This document shows, piece by piece, positions 48,542 through 58,500 of a DNA stretch of 64,000 nt; within the stretch, counting starts at the first letter, position 1, and the number at the start of each line of letters is the position of its first letter. A model generated the notes under the pieces. That model was not told the origin of the DNA, made no database searches, and saw only the letters and a list, made by a program, of their open reading frames with translations. The stretch comes from Alistipes sp. GTDB taxonomy: Bacteria; Bacteroidota; Bacteroidia; Bacteroidales; Rikenellaceae. The stretch covers positions 124,001-188,000 of the forward strand of contig JAFXFM010000013.1 of the NCBI GenBank assembly GCA_017520545.1. Direction: 5' to 3'. The position numbers were made by a program, and so were the translations under genes.

Positions 48542-51379
48542 ATGAGAAAACTTTTTCTTTCATTAATTCTCTCCTTGGCGGTATTTGTCGCTTCGGCTGC
48601 GGGTATATCGAACTACAAGGAGTTGTTAGCCTTTGCCAAGGCTGTAAATAAAGAGGCGGATATCTCGATGTGGCAGGACGAAAACGGAGCTGTCTATCTC
48701 AATGCCGATATCGATATGAAGAAGGGTAAGAAGTTTCCTACAATCAAGACTTTCAACGGTACGTTCGATGGTCGTGGCCACAAGTTGTATAATTGGAATG
48801 CTCAATCTTCGCTCTTTGGCACTCTCGAAACAAAGGCAGTGGTTAAGAATATCATTATCGATGCATCGTGTAAACTCGTGGTTACAACCTCCTACAATGA
48901 CGAGTATGAATATATTGCATATATCGCCAAGGTAAATAGAGGTCGTATATCAGACTGTGTAAATCACGGCTCAGTTGAACATATAGGTGAGGAGTCTAAT
49001 CGTGAGATTATGGTTGGTGCTATTGTTGGAGCAAATCACAATATCGTGCACAGATGTGTGAATACGGGTGCTGTTTCATCGCGCATCACACTCTCCAATA
49101 CAGAGGGTGGCAAAGCGACTCGTATTGGTGGTATTATAGGTACTTGCTATCACAAAAATGTAGAGACCGGTTCAACAATCTCTTACTGTGTCAATACCGG
49201 AAGCGTATCATTTATGGGCGACTATCCTAATAACAATATCGGTGGTATTGTAGGTGAAGCGTCGCGCTCGACAGTGAAATACTGCGTAAATCGTGGTAAC
49301 GTTGTAGCCGTAGGAATGGCATTTGCCGGTAAGACTAAGCCGATTTCGCGTGTAGGCGGTATTACAGCCTATGCAAATGCTGATATTATCTGTTGTGATA
49401 ACTTTGGTGTTGTTGCGGTGTCGGGTGCGCACGAGTCTGTAGCGGGTGGTATCTGTGCCCGTCCAAACCAAGGCTTCACAATGGTTGATTGCGTAAATCA
49501 CGGAAAGGTGTCAGCAAACTCTTCGCGTTTTGGTATTGCCGGTGGTGTTATCGGCCGTACAATTCAGGCTATCCACGTTGCACAGTGTTTCAACTATGGC
49601 GAGGTTGTAAATGAAGGTCTTGAGGCTCCGGGTTGGGCTTCGGGCTTCTGTGGTACGCTCTCGACACGTAAGGGTTTGAAAACGGGTGCCTATTTCAGAG
49701 ATTGTGCTAACTATGGTAATGTAACCAACAAGTCAAAGAATGCAAAGGCTGCTTCGGCAGGCTTCATCGCTTCGGGTGCGGGTTACCGAGCAAAGAATGT
49801 GGTTGTGCCTGTCTATATTAAGAATTGCGCTAACTACGGTAAAATTGACGATGCTCTTGGCAAATATGCTGGCGATATATTGGGCTGGAACAAAGATATA
49901 AAAGTCAGCGGTAGACGCTATGACGATATGGCGAAGGTGGTGAAGCCGTTGGGTGATGGTTCTACTATCTATGGCCGTGTGCAGGATAAGAGAGGTATGC
50001 CTATTGCCAATGTTGTGGTGAGCGATGGTGTGCAGAGCGTTATGACCGACGTTAATGGAGAGTACTATATGAAGAGTAATATGGCAACTACCCGTTTCGT
50101 CTATATTTCGATTCCTGCCGACTACGAGATGCCGTTGCGTGAGCAACGTCCTCAGTTCTTCCGCCGTGTGCCGCGATATAGCGCAGCTGTGCGTGCCGAC
50201 TTTGTGCTTGCCGAGCGCGCAAACAAGAGCGACAACTTTGTTTTGGCGATGGTTGGCGACCCTCAGACTCGTGGTTTGAAGACAGATAAGGCAGTTGAGC
50301 GTTTCCGTGATATTATCGTTGCGGATATCAACAAGTACGCTGAGGCTACCGATAAGGATGTCTATGCTATTCATCTCGGCGATATTGTTTACAACTATAT
50401 GACCTCTTATGACCACTATTTGGACGCTTCGGCAAAGGCTACGGTGCCGATGATTAACGTTATCGGAAACCACGACGTTGATCAGCAAACGCTCTTTGAT
50501 TCGAAGTTGGGAACTCCATATTTTGAGTCGTACGTAGCGCCACAGAACTACTCGTTCAATATCGGTAAAATGCACTTTGTGGTCGTAAACGATATCATAT
50601 ACGATCGTCAGAATGTGAAGCAAAAGTATAAGTCGGGTCTTTCGGACGAGACTATTGCTTGGTTGGAGAGCGACTTGAAGTATGTCCCAACCTCTACTAC
50701 CGTTGTCGTTTGCAGCCACTCGCCACTTATGAAGCGCCGTGAGCGTTTCTGCGAGCAAAATGTAAACTACAAGAGGTATAGCGAGTTGTTGTCGAAGTAT
50801 GACAACGTATATGCTTGGGCAGGACACACTCATCAAAACTACGAATACGACTACGCTAAGGCTCCTGCGAAGTATGCTGCGTTGAAGAATGTGAAGTCTA
50901 TCATCGCAGGTCGTTGTATCGGTCAGATTCGCCTAAATCGCGAGTTGAATACCTGCGGAACTCCTAATGGCTATATGGTTGCCGAGGTCAAAGGTGATAA
51001 GATGGAGTGGTACTACAAGACAGTGGGCAAGGACCGTAGCTATCAGATGAGAGTATATACCCCTACGGTTACAAATAGCGAGTACTTGAAGGTGAACATT
51101 TGGAACTACTCGGCTGACACTTGGAGCGCAATCGAGTGGTGGGAGAATGGACAGAAGGTTGCTGAAATGGAGCACGCCAAGGGAGAGTTTGACCCTGACT
51201 ATTTGAAGATTTATGCTCAGCACCAGCAGCAGAAACTCGGGGCTAAGGAGCGTGAGTACTCCAAACCGGTTAAGTCCCCTTATCTCTTCCGTGTTAAGCC
51301 ATCTGCGGGCGTTACATCCGGCGAAATTCGCGTTACCGACCACTTTGGCGTAACCTATACCGAGAAGGTCGAGTGGTAA
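48542..51379 (+). CDS. Exported GLUG-repeat/metallophosphoesterase fusion protein
   Basis: 945-residue exported protein (signal cleavage near 'VASAAG'). Residues about 50-450 form GLUG-like repeats ('DCVNHGSV', 'GGIIGTCY', 'GGIVGEAS', 'CANYGNV'). Residues about 475-560 form a CarboxypepD_reg-like domain ('GRVQDKRGMPIANVVVSDG'). A calcineurin-like phosphoesterase core follows: 'VGDPQTRG', 'HLGDIVYN', 'VIGNHDVDQQ', 'VCSHSPL' and 'AGHTHQNY', all motifs intact apart from Gln for His in block I, as in many related enzymes. A C-terminal beta domain closes it. It is probably a periplasmic or surface phosphoesterase; the substrate is unknown. Confidence 0.87.
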   Translation: MRKLFLSLILSLAVFVASAAGISNYKELLAFAKAVNKEADISMWQDENGAVYLNADIDMKKGKKFPTIKTFNGTFDGRGHKLYNWNAQSSLFGTLETKAVVKNIIIDASCKLVVTTSYNDEYEYIAYIAKVNRGRISDCVNHGSVEHIGEESNREIMVGAIVGANHNIVHRCVNTGAVSSRITLSNTEGGKATRIGGIIGTCYHKNVETGSTISYCVNTGSVSFMGDYPNNNIGGIVGEASRSTVKYCVNRGNVVAVGMAFAGKTKPISRVGGITAYANADIICCDNFGVVAVSGAHESVAGGICARPNQGFTMVDCVNHGKVSANSSRFGIAGGVIGRTIQAIHVAQCFNYGEVVNEGLEAPGWASGFCGTLSTRKGLKTGAYFRDCANYGNVTNKSKNAKAASAGFIASGAGYRAKNVVVPVYIKNCANYGKIDDALGKYAGDILGWNKDIKVSGRRYDDMAKVVKPLGDGSTIYGRVQDKRGMPIANVVVSDGVQSVMTDVNGEYYMKSNMATTRFVYISIPADYEMPLREQRPQFFRRVPRYSAAVRADFVLAERANKSDNFVLAMVGDPQTRGLKTDKAVERFRDIIVADINKYAEATDKDVYAIHLGDIVYNYMTSYDHYLDASAKATVPMINVIGNHDVDQQTLFDSKLGTPYFESYVAPQNYSFNIGKMHFVVVNDIIYDRQNVKQKYKSGLSDETIAWLESDLKYVPTSTTVVVCSHSPLMKRRERFCEQNVNYKRYSELLSKYDNVYAWAGHTHQNYEYDYAKAPAKYAALKNVKSIIAGRCIGQIRLNRELNTCGTPNGYMVAEVKGDKMEWYYKTVGKDRSYQMRVYTPTVTNSEYLKVNIWNYSADTWSAIEWWENGQKVAEMEHAKGEFDPDYLKIYAQHQQQKLGAKEREYSKPVKSPYLFRVKPSAGVTSGEIRVTDHFGVTYTEKVEW

Positions 51380-51398
51380 ATCACTAAAACATATTTTT

Positions 51399-51431
51399 GA
51401 TACCCGACATCATTGTCGGGTATCTTTTTTT
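51399..51431 (+). terminator. Terminator after the GLUG-phosphoesterase gene
   Basis: 11-bp stem GATACCCGACA/TGTCGGGTATC around TCAT, followed by T7. Confidence 0.9.
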
Positions 51432-51514
51432 GCTCAAAACTCGACTTTTTGGCGTGCGATTTGCTTGTTGCATAGGTGAAGTTATTGTAGTATTAACGCT
51501 AAAAAACAACACTT

Positions 51515-51712
51515 ATGAAACAGGCAACCTTCTGTATTCTTTCGCTGCTTGGCGGAGCTATTCTTGGCTCGGCCGTGGCATTGGCGCTGACGCCAAAGAC
51601 GGGTAAGGAGATGCGCGGTATGGTGCGCGATTTTTTGAACGATGAGATTAACAAGTGGAGCTCTTCGTGTGGCAAGGACGGCGTTGCGTCGTGCGGCTGC
51701 GAGGAGAAATAG
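51515..51712 (+). CDS. YtxH-like small membrane protein
   Basis: 65-residue protein with one hydrophobic segment ('GGAILGSAVALALTP', about 13-27) followed by a helix 'KTGKEMRGMVRDFLNDEINK', typical of YtxH-domain proteins, and a Cys-containing tail. YtxH proteins are linked to envelope stress in some bacteria, but the role here is unknown. Its TAG stop overlaps the following GTG. Confidence 0.7.
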   Translation: MKQATFCILSLLGGAILGSAVALALTPKTGKEMRGMVRDFLNDEINKWSSSCGKDGVASCGCEEK

Positions 51713-52026
51713 TGTGGTGGCTTATGCGCGAAAGACACTCCTACTTTGCCGCTCTCATCATCGTTGCTTTGGCGGCACCGGCGGCTGCACTTCTGCTTGT
51801 AGTGGCGCTCGTTGTTACGTTGGCGGAGCTTATGGGGTCCATAATTTACCCTTGTCTTATTCTTGGAGTGTTTTTTGCTCTCCTTGCGACTATAATATAT
51901 AAGGTGTCGCTTCGAGAGGCAATGCGCGAAATAGACGAGCGCTTTGCCGTAATCTACGAAGTTACCCGCCTCCTCCGTCAAGGCGTGGAGTGGGGTGTCC
52001 GCCTGCTCTTCCGAGAGAATAGGTAA
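51712..52026 (+). CDS. Small membrane protein, holin-superfamily-like
   Basis: 104-residue protein with two adjacent hydrophobic segments ('FAALIIVALAAPAAALLLVV' and 'YPCLILGVFFALLATIIY') and a basic C-terminus. This pairing with YtxH, in this order, is common in Bacteroidota, where the second protein is annotated as phage-holin family. It has no phage context here. A GTG start overlapping the previous stop (TAGTG, 51710-51714) is preferred; the ATG at 51724 is an alternative. Confidence 0.6.
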   Translation: MWWLMRERHSYFAALIIVALAAPAAALLLVVALVVTLAELMGSIIYPCLILGVFFALLATIIYKVSLREAMREIDERFAVIYEVTRLLRQGVEWGVRLLFRENR

Positions 52027-52119
52027 CGAGAAGGCGGAGGTTGAATGGCTAATTCGTAGTCTATTGATGTCAGTACCGTAAACTATCTACATCTATCACA
52101 TCTCTCCATTACCCTTAAA

Positions 52120-52147
52120 AAGGCGGAGCCCAAGGCTCCGTTTTTTG
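52120..52147 (+). terminator. Terminator after the small membrane protein pair
   Basis: CGGAGCC/GGCTCCG stem with loop CAA, followed by T6. Confidence 0.85.
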
Positions 52148-52292
52148 TTGATAGCCCCAAATTCACCTATTTCGATACAATAACAGCCCGAAAAATACGT
52201 TAGTAATCGTGTGGCAAACGGCCGATTTTGTGAATCTCGCACGATATGTGAGAAATAGGATACTATGTGCGCATAAAAACTTTGAAAACTTT
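52148..52292. other. Gene-free leader region before tetR
   Basis: About 145 nt without coding potential. It contains a divergent trace of the dispersed repeat family ('ATTTTGTGAATCTCGCACG') and short inverted elements. Operator sites for the TetR regulator might lie here or in the promoter, but no clear palindrome was identified. Confidence 0.4.
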
Positions 52293-52323
52293 TTTGGTGT
52301 TTTGAGTTTTCTTGCTATCTTTG
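52293..52323 (+). promoter_or_regulatory. Promoter for the efflux operon
   Basis: TTTG (52293-52296), 19 nt, TATCTTTG (52316-52323), 21 nt before the tetR ATG. Confidence 0.75.
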
Positions 52324-52344
52324 CACCGTAGTAAAGTGTATTTT

Positions 52345-52968
52345 ATGTCGAAACGGGAAAAAGTTATCAAACGAGCGGCTGAGATGATTGCCGAGTTGGG
52401 CGTGAAGTCGTTGCGCGTAGATGATTTGGCGAGCGATTTGGGAATCTCGAAGCGAACTCTCTACGAGATGTTTGGCGATAAAGAGGAGTTGCTCTATCAC
52501 AGCATCAAAGAGATTTTGCAGAGTGAGGCAAGCGCAATCAAGGCTAAGATGACGAGAGCATACTCGGGTATACCTTCTCTTTTTGAGACATTCGATGCGA
52601 TGATGTCGGGCAGCGCTGTTCGCAAGCGTATTACGGAGAACTTGGCGAAGTTCTACCCCGAGTTGTATGAGCGCGTGATGACCGAGAATCGCGAATATGG
52701 CTTGGCTACGTTGCGCGAGAAGTTGAACCACCTTGTGGAGGAGGGCTTGATATCTGAGATGGTGAATATCGACCTCTCGATAACGATGTTCTACTATACC
52801 TCGATGGGCTTGATGCGCCGCCACGGACGATTGGTGCTGCCAGATGGAGTGTCCGAGTTGGAGGCGTTCCGCTATACGATAGTAAACTTCTTCCGCGGTA
52901 TCGCAACCGTGAAGGGAGTGGAGCAGATTGATGCCTACTTGGCAGCGAAAACAAATGAGAACAAATAA
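52345..52968 (+). CDS. TetR-family transcriptional regulator of the efflux operon
   Basis: 207-residue regulator. The N-terminal helix-turn-helix ('VIKRAAEMIAELGVKSLRV', then 'DLASDLGISKRTLYEMFGDK', residues about 6-45) matches TetR; the C-terminal ligand domain is helical. The frame is open upstream to 52312 but the ATG at 52345 gives the natural N-terminus. It lies 21 nt before the TolC gene as the first gene of the operon, so it probably represses its own efflux system in response to an unknown drug or bile-type ligand. Confidence 0.9.
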   Translation: MSKREKVIKRAAEMIAELGVKSLRVDDLASDLGISKRTLYEMFGDKEELLYHSIKEILQSEASAIKAKMTRAYSGIPSLFETFDAMMSGSAVRKRITENLAKFYPELYERVMTENREYGLATLREKLNHLVEEGLISEMVNIDLSITMFYYTSMGLMRRHGRLVLPDGVSELEAFRYTIVNFFRGIATVKGVEQIDAYLAAKTNENK

Positions 52969-52989
52969 TATAATTTATATAACAAGAAG

Positions 52990-54444
52990 ATGAAAAAGTT
53001 AGGTTTATTTTTGGGACTTATCTCCTTGGCATTTACCTCGGTAGCACAAAATGCCGAGCAACAGGTTTTGACCTTGACTTTGGAACAGGCGCTCGAAATT
53101 GCTTTGAGCGAGTCGCCTACAATTAAGGTTGCCGATCAGGAGATTGAGATTAAACGTTTTGCGAAGCAGGAGACCTACTCCTCGCTCTATCCTCGTTTCG
53201 ACCTCACGGCGCAGTATCAGCGCGTGTTGGCGAAGCAGACGATGAGTATGGACTTGCCATTAGAGATGGGTGGTGGTACTCGGACAATGAAAGTTGGTAG
53301 CGACAACTCGTTCAATGGTGGTGTATCGGCGTCAATGCCTGTGGTGAATGCGCAGTTGTGGGAGAGTCTGAAAGTATCGGTGGCAGATGTGATGTTATCG
53401 ATAGAGAAGGCTCGTTCGTCGCAGATAGATATGATTGAGCAGGTTTCGCAGGCCTACTTCTCGGTGTTGTTGGCAAAGGAGTCGTTGGTGGTGTATCAGC
53501 GCGTATATGACAACGCCGTAGAGAACAACAAAAATATCAAAATGCGCTACGATGTAGGCTCGGTGTCGGAGTTCGATTTTATCTCGTCAAATGTGTCGGT
53601 GCAGAATGCTATTCCGAACGTTATCGAGGCTGAGAATAGCGTAGTTTTGGCATTGTGGCACTTGAAGGCGCTGCTTGGCTTAGACCTGAAGAGGGAGATC
53701 GACGTTATCGGCTCTTTGAAGGACTATGAGGCGCAGATGAACTACGCATCCACAATTGACCAAATTGATATGTCGAACAACACAACTTTGAAGCAGTTGG
53801 ACATTCAGGAGAATATGCTCGAAAGCGCACTCAAAATCTCGAAGTTGGCAAATGTGCCTACACTCTCGATAAATGCAGCATATCTCTATACTGCTCTTGG
53901 TAACGACGGCAAATTCTTCCAAGCAAAGGCGTGGAATCCATACTCGTATGCGGGTGTGCAGTTGAATATCCCGATCTTCGCGGGTGGTCAGCGTCGCGCA
54001 GCTATTAAGAAGGCGTCGCTCAATCTTTCGAACTTGCAGTTGCAACGCGAGAATGCCGAGCGCCAGTTGCGTGTGGCTATCGTGCAGTCGTTGAACAGTA
54101 TGCAGACAAATGTTAAGAAGTTCTCGGCGGCAGCGGCAACCGTAGGACAGGCGCAGCGCGGTTACGAAATCGCAGTAAAGCGTTATGAGGTTGGTCGAGG
54201 AACGCTTGTCGATGTAGATAACTCGCAGTTGGCTCTCACTCAGGCGGAGTTGGGCCGCAATAGCGCAATATACAACTTCCTTGTGGCGAAGATAGCTCTC
54301 GATAAGATTCTCGGAAATCACGAGGTGAAGAGCAGCCACGACTATATTGATCGTTTCGAGGAGATGTACGAGAAGCGATATGGTGAGAAAGAGGCAGAGA
54401 AAGATGCCGAGAAGAAGGAACAGACTAACGAACAGAAACAATAG
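52990..54444 (+). CDS. TolC-family outer membrane efflux channel
   Basis: 484-residue outer membrane protein (signal ending 'TSVAQ') with the two-fold repeated helical/coil architecture of TolC: 'LTLEQALEIALSESPTIKVA' in repeat one and 'YEIAVKRYEVGRGTLVDVDN' in repeat two. The C-terminal tail is unusually rich in Glu and Lys. It forms the outer channel for the RND pump encoded two genes downstream. Confidence 0.94.
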   Translation: MKKLGLFLGLISLAFTSVAQNAEQQVLTLTLEQALEIALSESPTIKVADQEIEIKRFAKQETYSSLYPRFDLTAQYQRVLAKQTMSMDLPLEMGGGTRTMKVGSDNSFNGGVSASMPVVNAQLWESLKVSVADVMLSIEKARSSQIDMIEQVSQAYFSVLLAKESLVVYQRVYDNAVENNKNIKMRYDVGSVSEFDFISSNVSVQNAIPNVIEAENSVVLALWHLKALLGLDLKREIDVIGSLKDYEAQMNYASTIDQIDMSNNTTLKQLDIQENMLESALKISKLANVPTLSINAAYLYTALGNDGKFFQAKAWNPYSYAGVQLNIPIFAGGQRRAAIKKASLNLSNLQLQRENAERQLRVAIVQSLNSMQTNVKKFSAAAATVGQAQRGYEIAVKRYEVGRGTLVDVDNSQLALTQAELGRNSAIYNFLVAKIALDKILGNHEVKSSHDYIDRFEEMYEKRYGEKEAEKDAEKKEQTNEQKQ

Positions 54445-54460
54445 AGGTGAAATAAATGCG

Positions 54461-54488
54461 TAGTAGCCAACGGCGATGTCCAATGGCT
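54461..54488 (+). repeat. Degenerate heptamer array
   Basis: About three decayed units related to GCCAACG/GTCCAATG between the channel and adaptor genes. Confidence 0.4.
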
Positions 54489-54529
54489 TAAAGGCAAGAA
54501 AATATAGAAAATAAAAATATAGAGTAGTT

Positions 54530-55564
54530 ATGAAAAAGATCTTTTTGAAGTCGATGTTTGCTATTGCAACCGTAGCGATGGTATCTTGCGGTGCAGAGCA
54601 GAAAACTGCGCAGAGTGAGGCGCAGGCAGAGGAGGTTGTAGAGCTTCCAAAGATTGAGGTGGCAACAGCTGAATCTCGTCCGATATCGCAGGAGGCAACC
54701 TACACAGGAACTGTCGAGGCGAAGGTGGTGAATAACATCGCTCCGCAGCAGCCTTTGCGTATCAAGGATATCCGTGTCGATGTTGGTGATCGTGTAAAGA
54801 AGGGCGATTTGCTCGTTAAACTCGACACATCGACACTCGTACAGATTAAGACTCAGTTGGACAATGCAAAGTCGGAGTACGAGCGTACAAACGAGCTCTA
54901 TCAGTTTGGTGGTGCTTCGAAGTCGGAGTGGGACTCTCGCCGTATGCAGTATGAGATGTTGCAGACCAACTACAACAACCTTGTTGAGAACACTACGCTG
55001 ATTTCGCCTATCACCGGTATCGTTACTGCTCGTAACTACGATAATGGCGATATGTATGCAGGACAGCCTGTATTGGTTATTGCGCAGATTCGTCCTGTGA
55101 AGATTATGATTAACGTGTCGGAGATGCTTTTCAGCAAGGTTAGACGTGGTATGCCGGTAACTATCACACTCGATGCTTACGAGAATGATGTCTTCAATGG
55201 AAAAATTGTTCGTATCTATCCTACAATCAACCCTGCAACTCATACCTTCCAGGTTGAGGTTTCGGTGCCAAATGCCAACGAAAAGGTGCGTCCGGGTATG
55301 TTTGCTCGTGTAACACTCCCTTATGGTACAAAGAACAATGTGGTTATTCCGGATCGTGCTGTGCAGAAGTTGATGGGCTCGGGCGACCGCTATGTATTCG
55401 TATATAATCCGGCTGATGGCAAAGTTCGCTACTCGAAGGTAGAACTTGGTCGTCGTTTGGACGCAGAGTACGAGGTTTATTCGGGCGTAGAGAGTGGCGA
55501 GATGGTCGTTGTAAAGGGTCATATGGGCTTGACAAACGGCGCAGAGGTAGAACTTGTTAAATAG
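54530..55564 (+). CDS. RND efflux periplasmic adaptor (membrane fusion protein)
   Basis: 344-residue lipoprotein (lipobox Cys in 'VAMVSC'). It has a biotinyl-lipoyl-like domain ('VEAKVVNNIAPQQPLRIKDI' about 60-80, then 'VGDRVKKGDLLVKLD'), a short alpha-hairpin, and beta-barrel domains ('GNARNY'-type 'ITARNYDNGDMYAGQ'; 'ANEKVRPGMFARVTLPYG'). It bridges the RND transporter and the TolC channel. Confidence 0.94.
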   Translation: MKKIFLKSMFAIATVAMVSCGAEQKTAQSEAQAEEVVELPKIEVATAESRPISQEATYTGTVEAKVVNNIAPQQPLRIKDIRVDVGDRVKKGDLLVKLDTSTLVQIKTQLDNAKSEYERTNELYQFGGASKSEWDSRRMQYEMLQTNYNNLVENTTLISPITGIVTARNYDNGDMYAGQPVLVIAQIRPVKIMINVSEMLFSKVRRGMPVTITLDAYENDVFNGKIVRIYPTINPATHTFQVEVSVPNANEKVRPGMFARVTLPYGTKNNVVIPDRAVQKLMGSGDRYVFVYNPADGKVRYSKVELGRRLDAEYEVYSGVESGEMVVVKGHMGLTNGAEVELVK

Positions 55565-55581
55565 TTAAATAGAGTTTCACG

Positions 55582-58500
55582 ATGAATATCTATAAATCAT
55601 CAGTCAATAATCCGATAACGACAATTTTGATATTTGTCGCTATCTCGATATTGGGTGTGTTCTCGTTGGCGAAACTGCCTATCGATATGTTTCCGCACAT
55701 CGAGACCACCAATATAATGGTAATTACCGCCTATCCGGGTGCGAGTGCAGTCGATATCGAGGAGAACGTTACCCGACCACTCGAAAACACCCTGAACAGT
55801 GTTGAGGATTTGAAGCATATCCACTCGCAGTCGAAGGAGAATATCTCTATCGTAGTGCTCGAATTTGAGTACGGTATCGACTCGGACGTCGCAACGGCAA
55901 ATATCCGTGATAAACTCGATGTTGCCACCAATATCCTGCCTGACGATGTCGATAAACCGATTATCTTCAAATTCTCGACCGAGGAGATGCCTATTATGCT
56001 TATGGCTATCAAGGCGAAGGAGTCGTGGAGTGGTCTGTACAAAATTATCGACGAGCGTGTAACAACACCTTTGGCACGTGTCAATGGTGTGGGTTCGGTG
56101 TCGGTAACGGGTATTCCCGAGCGTCAGATTCAAATCTACTGCGACCCATATAAATTGGAGGCTTATGGATTGACAATCGAGCAGATTTCACAGGTCGTGG
56201 CGCAGGAGAATATCTCGATTCCGGGCGGACAGATGGATGTGGGCTCGAACACCTACTCGTTGCGTGTTGATCAGGAGTTTAATGGTGCCGAGGAGATGCT
56301 CGATATCGTAGTAGGCAACCGCAATGGCGTAAATATCTATTTGCGCGATGTGGCTACCGTAACCGATACCCAGCAGGAGCGTGCGCAGGAGTCGTTCAAC
56401 AACGGTACCCGAAGCGGTATGATGATTGTGCAGAAGCAGACCGATGCTAATGCCGTGCAGATTTCGAAGAAGGTGCAGGAGCGTCTTGTGGAGTTGCGCA
56501 AGGATCTCCCGTCGGATGTAACTATCGAGCCATATATTGATATGTCGGACAACATTCTGGATACGGCATCTTCGTTGGCTGATACGATCCTCATCACCTT
56601 TATCGTGGTTATGTTCGTAGTTATGTTGATGCTCGGACGTTGGCGTGCGATGTTTATTATCGTGCTTACGATTCCGATTTCGATGCTCTCGTCATTGATA
56701 TATCTCTTGGCTACCGACTCGACACTCAACATTATCACAATGTCGGCAATCTCTATCTCGATTGGTATGGTCGTGGATAATGCTATTGTGGTGTTGGAGA
56801 ATATAACTACTCACGTCGATAGAGGAGCGCGAGTTAAGCAGGCGGCAATCTTCGCTACAAAGGAGGTGGGTGTCTCTATTATCGCTTCGACTTTGACTAC
56901 ATTGGCGGTGTTCCTTCCTCTGACTATGATTGACGGTATGGCAGGTGTACTGTTCAAGCCAATGGGCTGGATGGTAACTATTACGCTGACCGTTTCGATG
57001 GCTGCCGCATTGACCTTTACTCCGGTGCTCTGCTCGAAGATTATGAAGCAGAATCCGAAGAAGTCGCGTATGCAGAAGTATGTCGATGGTGCAATGGGCT
57101 GGTTGGAGAATGTATACGGTAAGGCGCTCAGATGGTGCGTACATCACCGCAAGACCTTTATCTTTGGTGCATTGTTGCTCTTCGTGGGCGTAATGGTCGG
57201 AATTGGACCTCGTGTTAAAACCGAGTTCTTCCCAACGCAGGATAACGGACGTATTGCAGTGAAGATTAAGTTACCAATCGGTACTCGTCAGGAGATTACC
57301 CGTGAGTTGGCATTGCGTATCGACGAGCAGTTCCGTCGCGACTATCCGGAGATTATAGCAATCGGTATGAGTGAGGGTACGGCAGATACCGACAACACCT
57401 TTGCTTCGATGCAGGAGAATGGTACTCACTATATCTCGATGAATATCCGTTTGACCAAGAAGACCGAGCGCGAGCGTACTCTGACCGAGATTTGCGACCT
57501 TATGCGTAAGGATTTGGATAAGTATGCCGAGATTCGCACATACGAGGTTATCGAGTCGGGACAGAAGGGTGGTGCCGGCGGTCAGCAGTCGGTAGATATC
57601 GAGTTGTATGGCTACGACTTCGCAACGACCGACCGCATCGCTGCCGAGATTAAGGAGAAGATGCTCTCGGTTGAGGGCTGTACCGAGGTTACCATTTCGC
57701 GTGATGAGTACACTCCTGAGTATCAGGTTGTTTTCGACCGCGATAAGTTGTCGCGCCACGGTTTGAATGTGGCAACTGCTGCAACCTATCTCCGTAACCG
57801 TGTAAATGGTGCTGTGGCATCGTACTATCGTGAGGATGGAGAGGAGTATGATATCCTTGTTCGTTACGACAGACCTTTCCGTGAGTCTATCGAGGATTTG
57901 GAGAATATCACTCTCTATGGCTCTACCGGTCAGTCGGTTAAGGTGCGCGATGTAGGTCGTGTTATCGAGGCAGAAACCCCTCCTACAATTCAGCGTATGG
58001 ACCGTTCGCGCTATGTGAAAATTTCGGGTGCTATCGGCCACGGATATGCTATGTCAGACATTATTCAGGGAACCGTTGCCGAGTTGAATAAGATGGACTT
58101 CCCTGCAGGTATCACTTGGGAGCTTGGTGGTTCGTACGAGGATCAGCAGGATACGTTTAGCGACCTCTTTATGTTGTTGGCAATAATGGTAATCCTCGTG
58201 TTTGTGATTATGGCTTCGCAGTTCGAGTCGCTGACCTATCCATTCGTTATTATGTTCTCGTTGCCATTTGCGCTGGTGGGAGTAATCCTTGGATTGTGGA
58301 TTTCGGATACGGCAATGGGCGTTATGGGCTTGCTCGGAGTGTTGATGTTGGTGGGTATCGTTGTGAATAACGGTATTGTGCTTGTCGATTACACTCGTCT
58401 GCTTGTGGGTAGAGAGATGTCAATCCTTGATGCAGCCGTTGCTGCGGGTCGTTCGCGTATGCGTCCTATCTTGATGACCACGCTCACTACCGTACTCGGT

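Noticed and set aside
51712..52026. Prophage remnant from the holin-like protein
   Set aside because: No other phage gene lies near, and the YtxH/holin-like pair is a common chromosomal arrangement in Bacteroidota.
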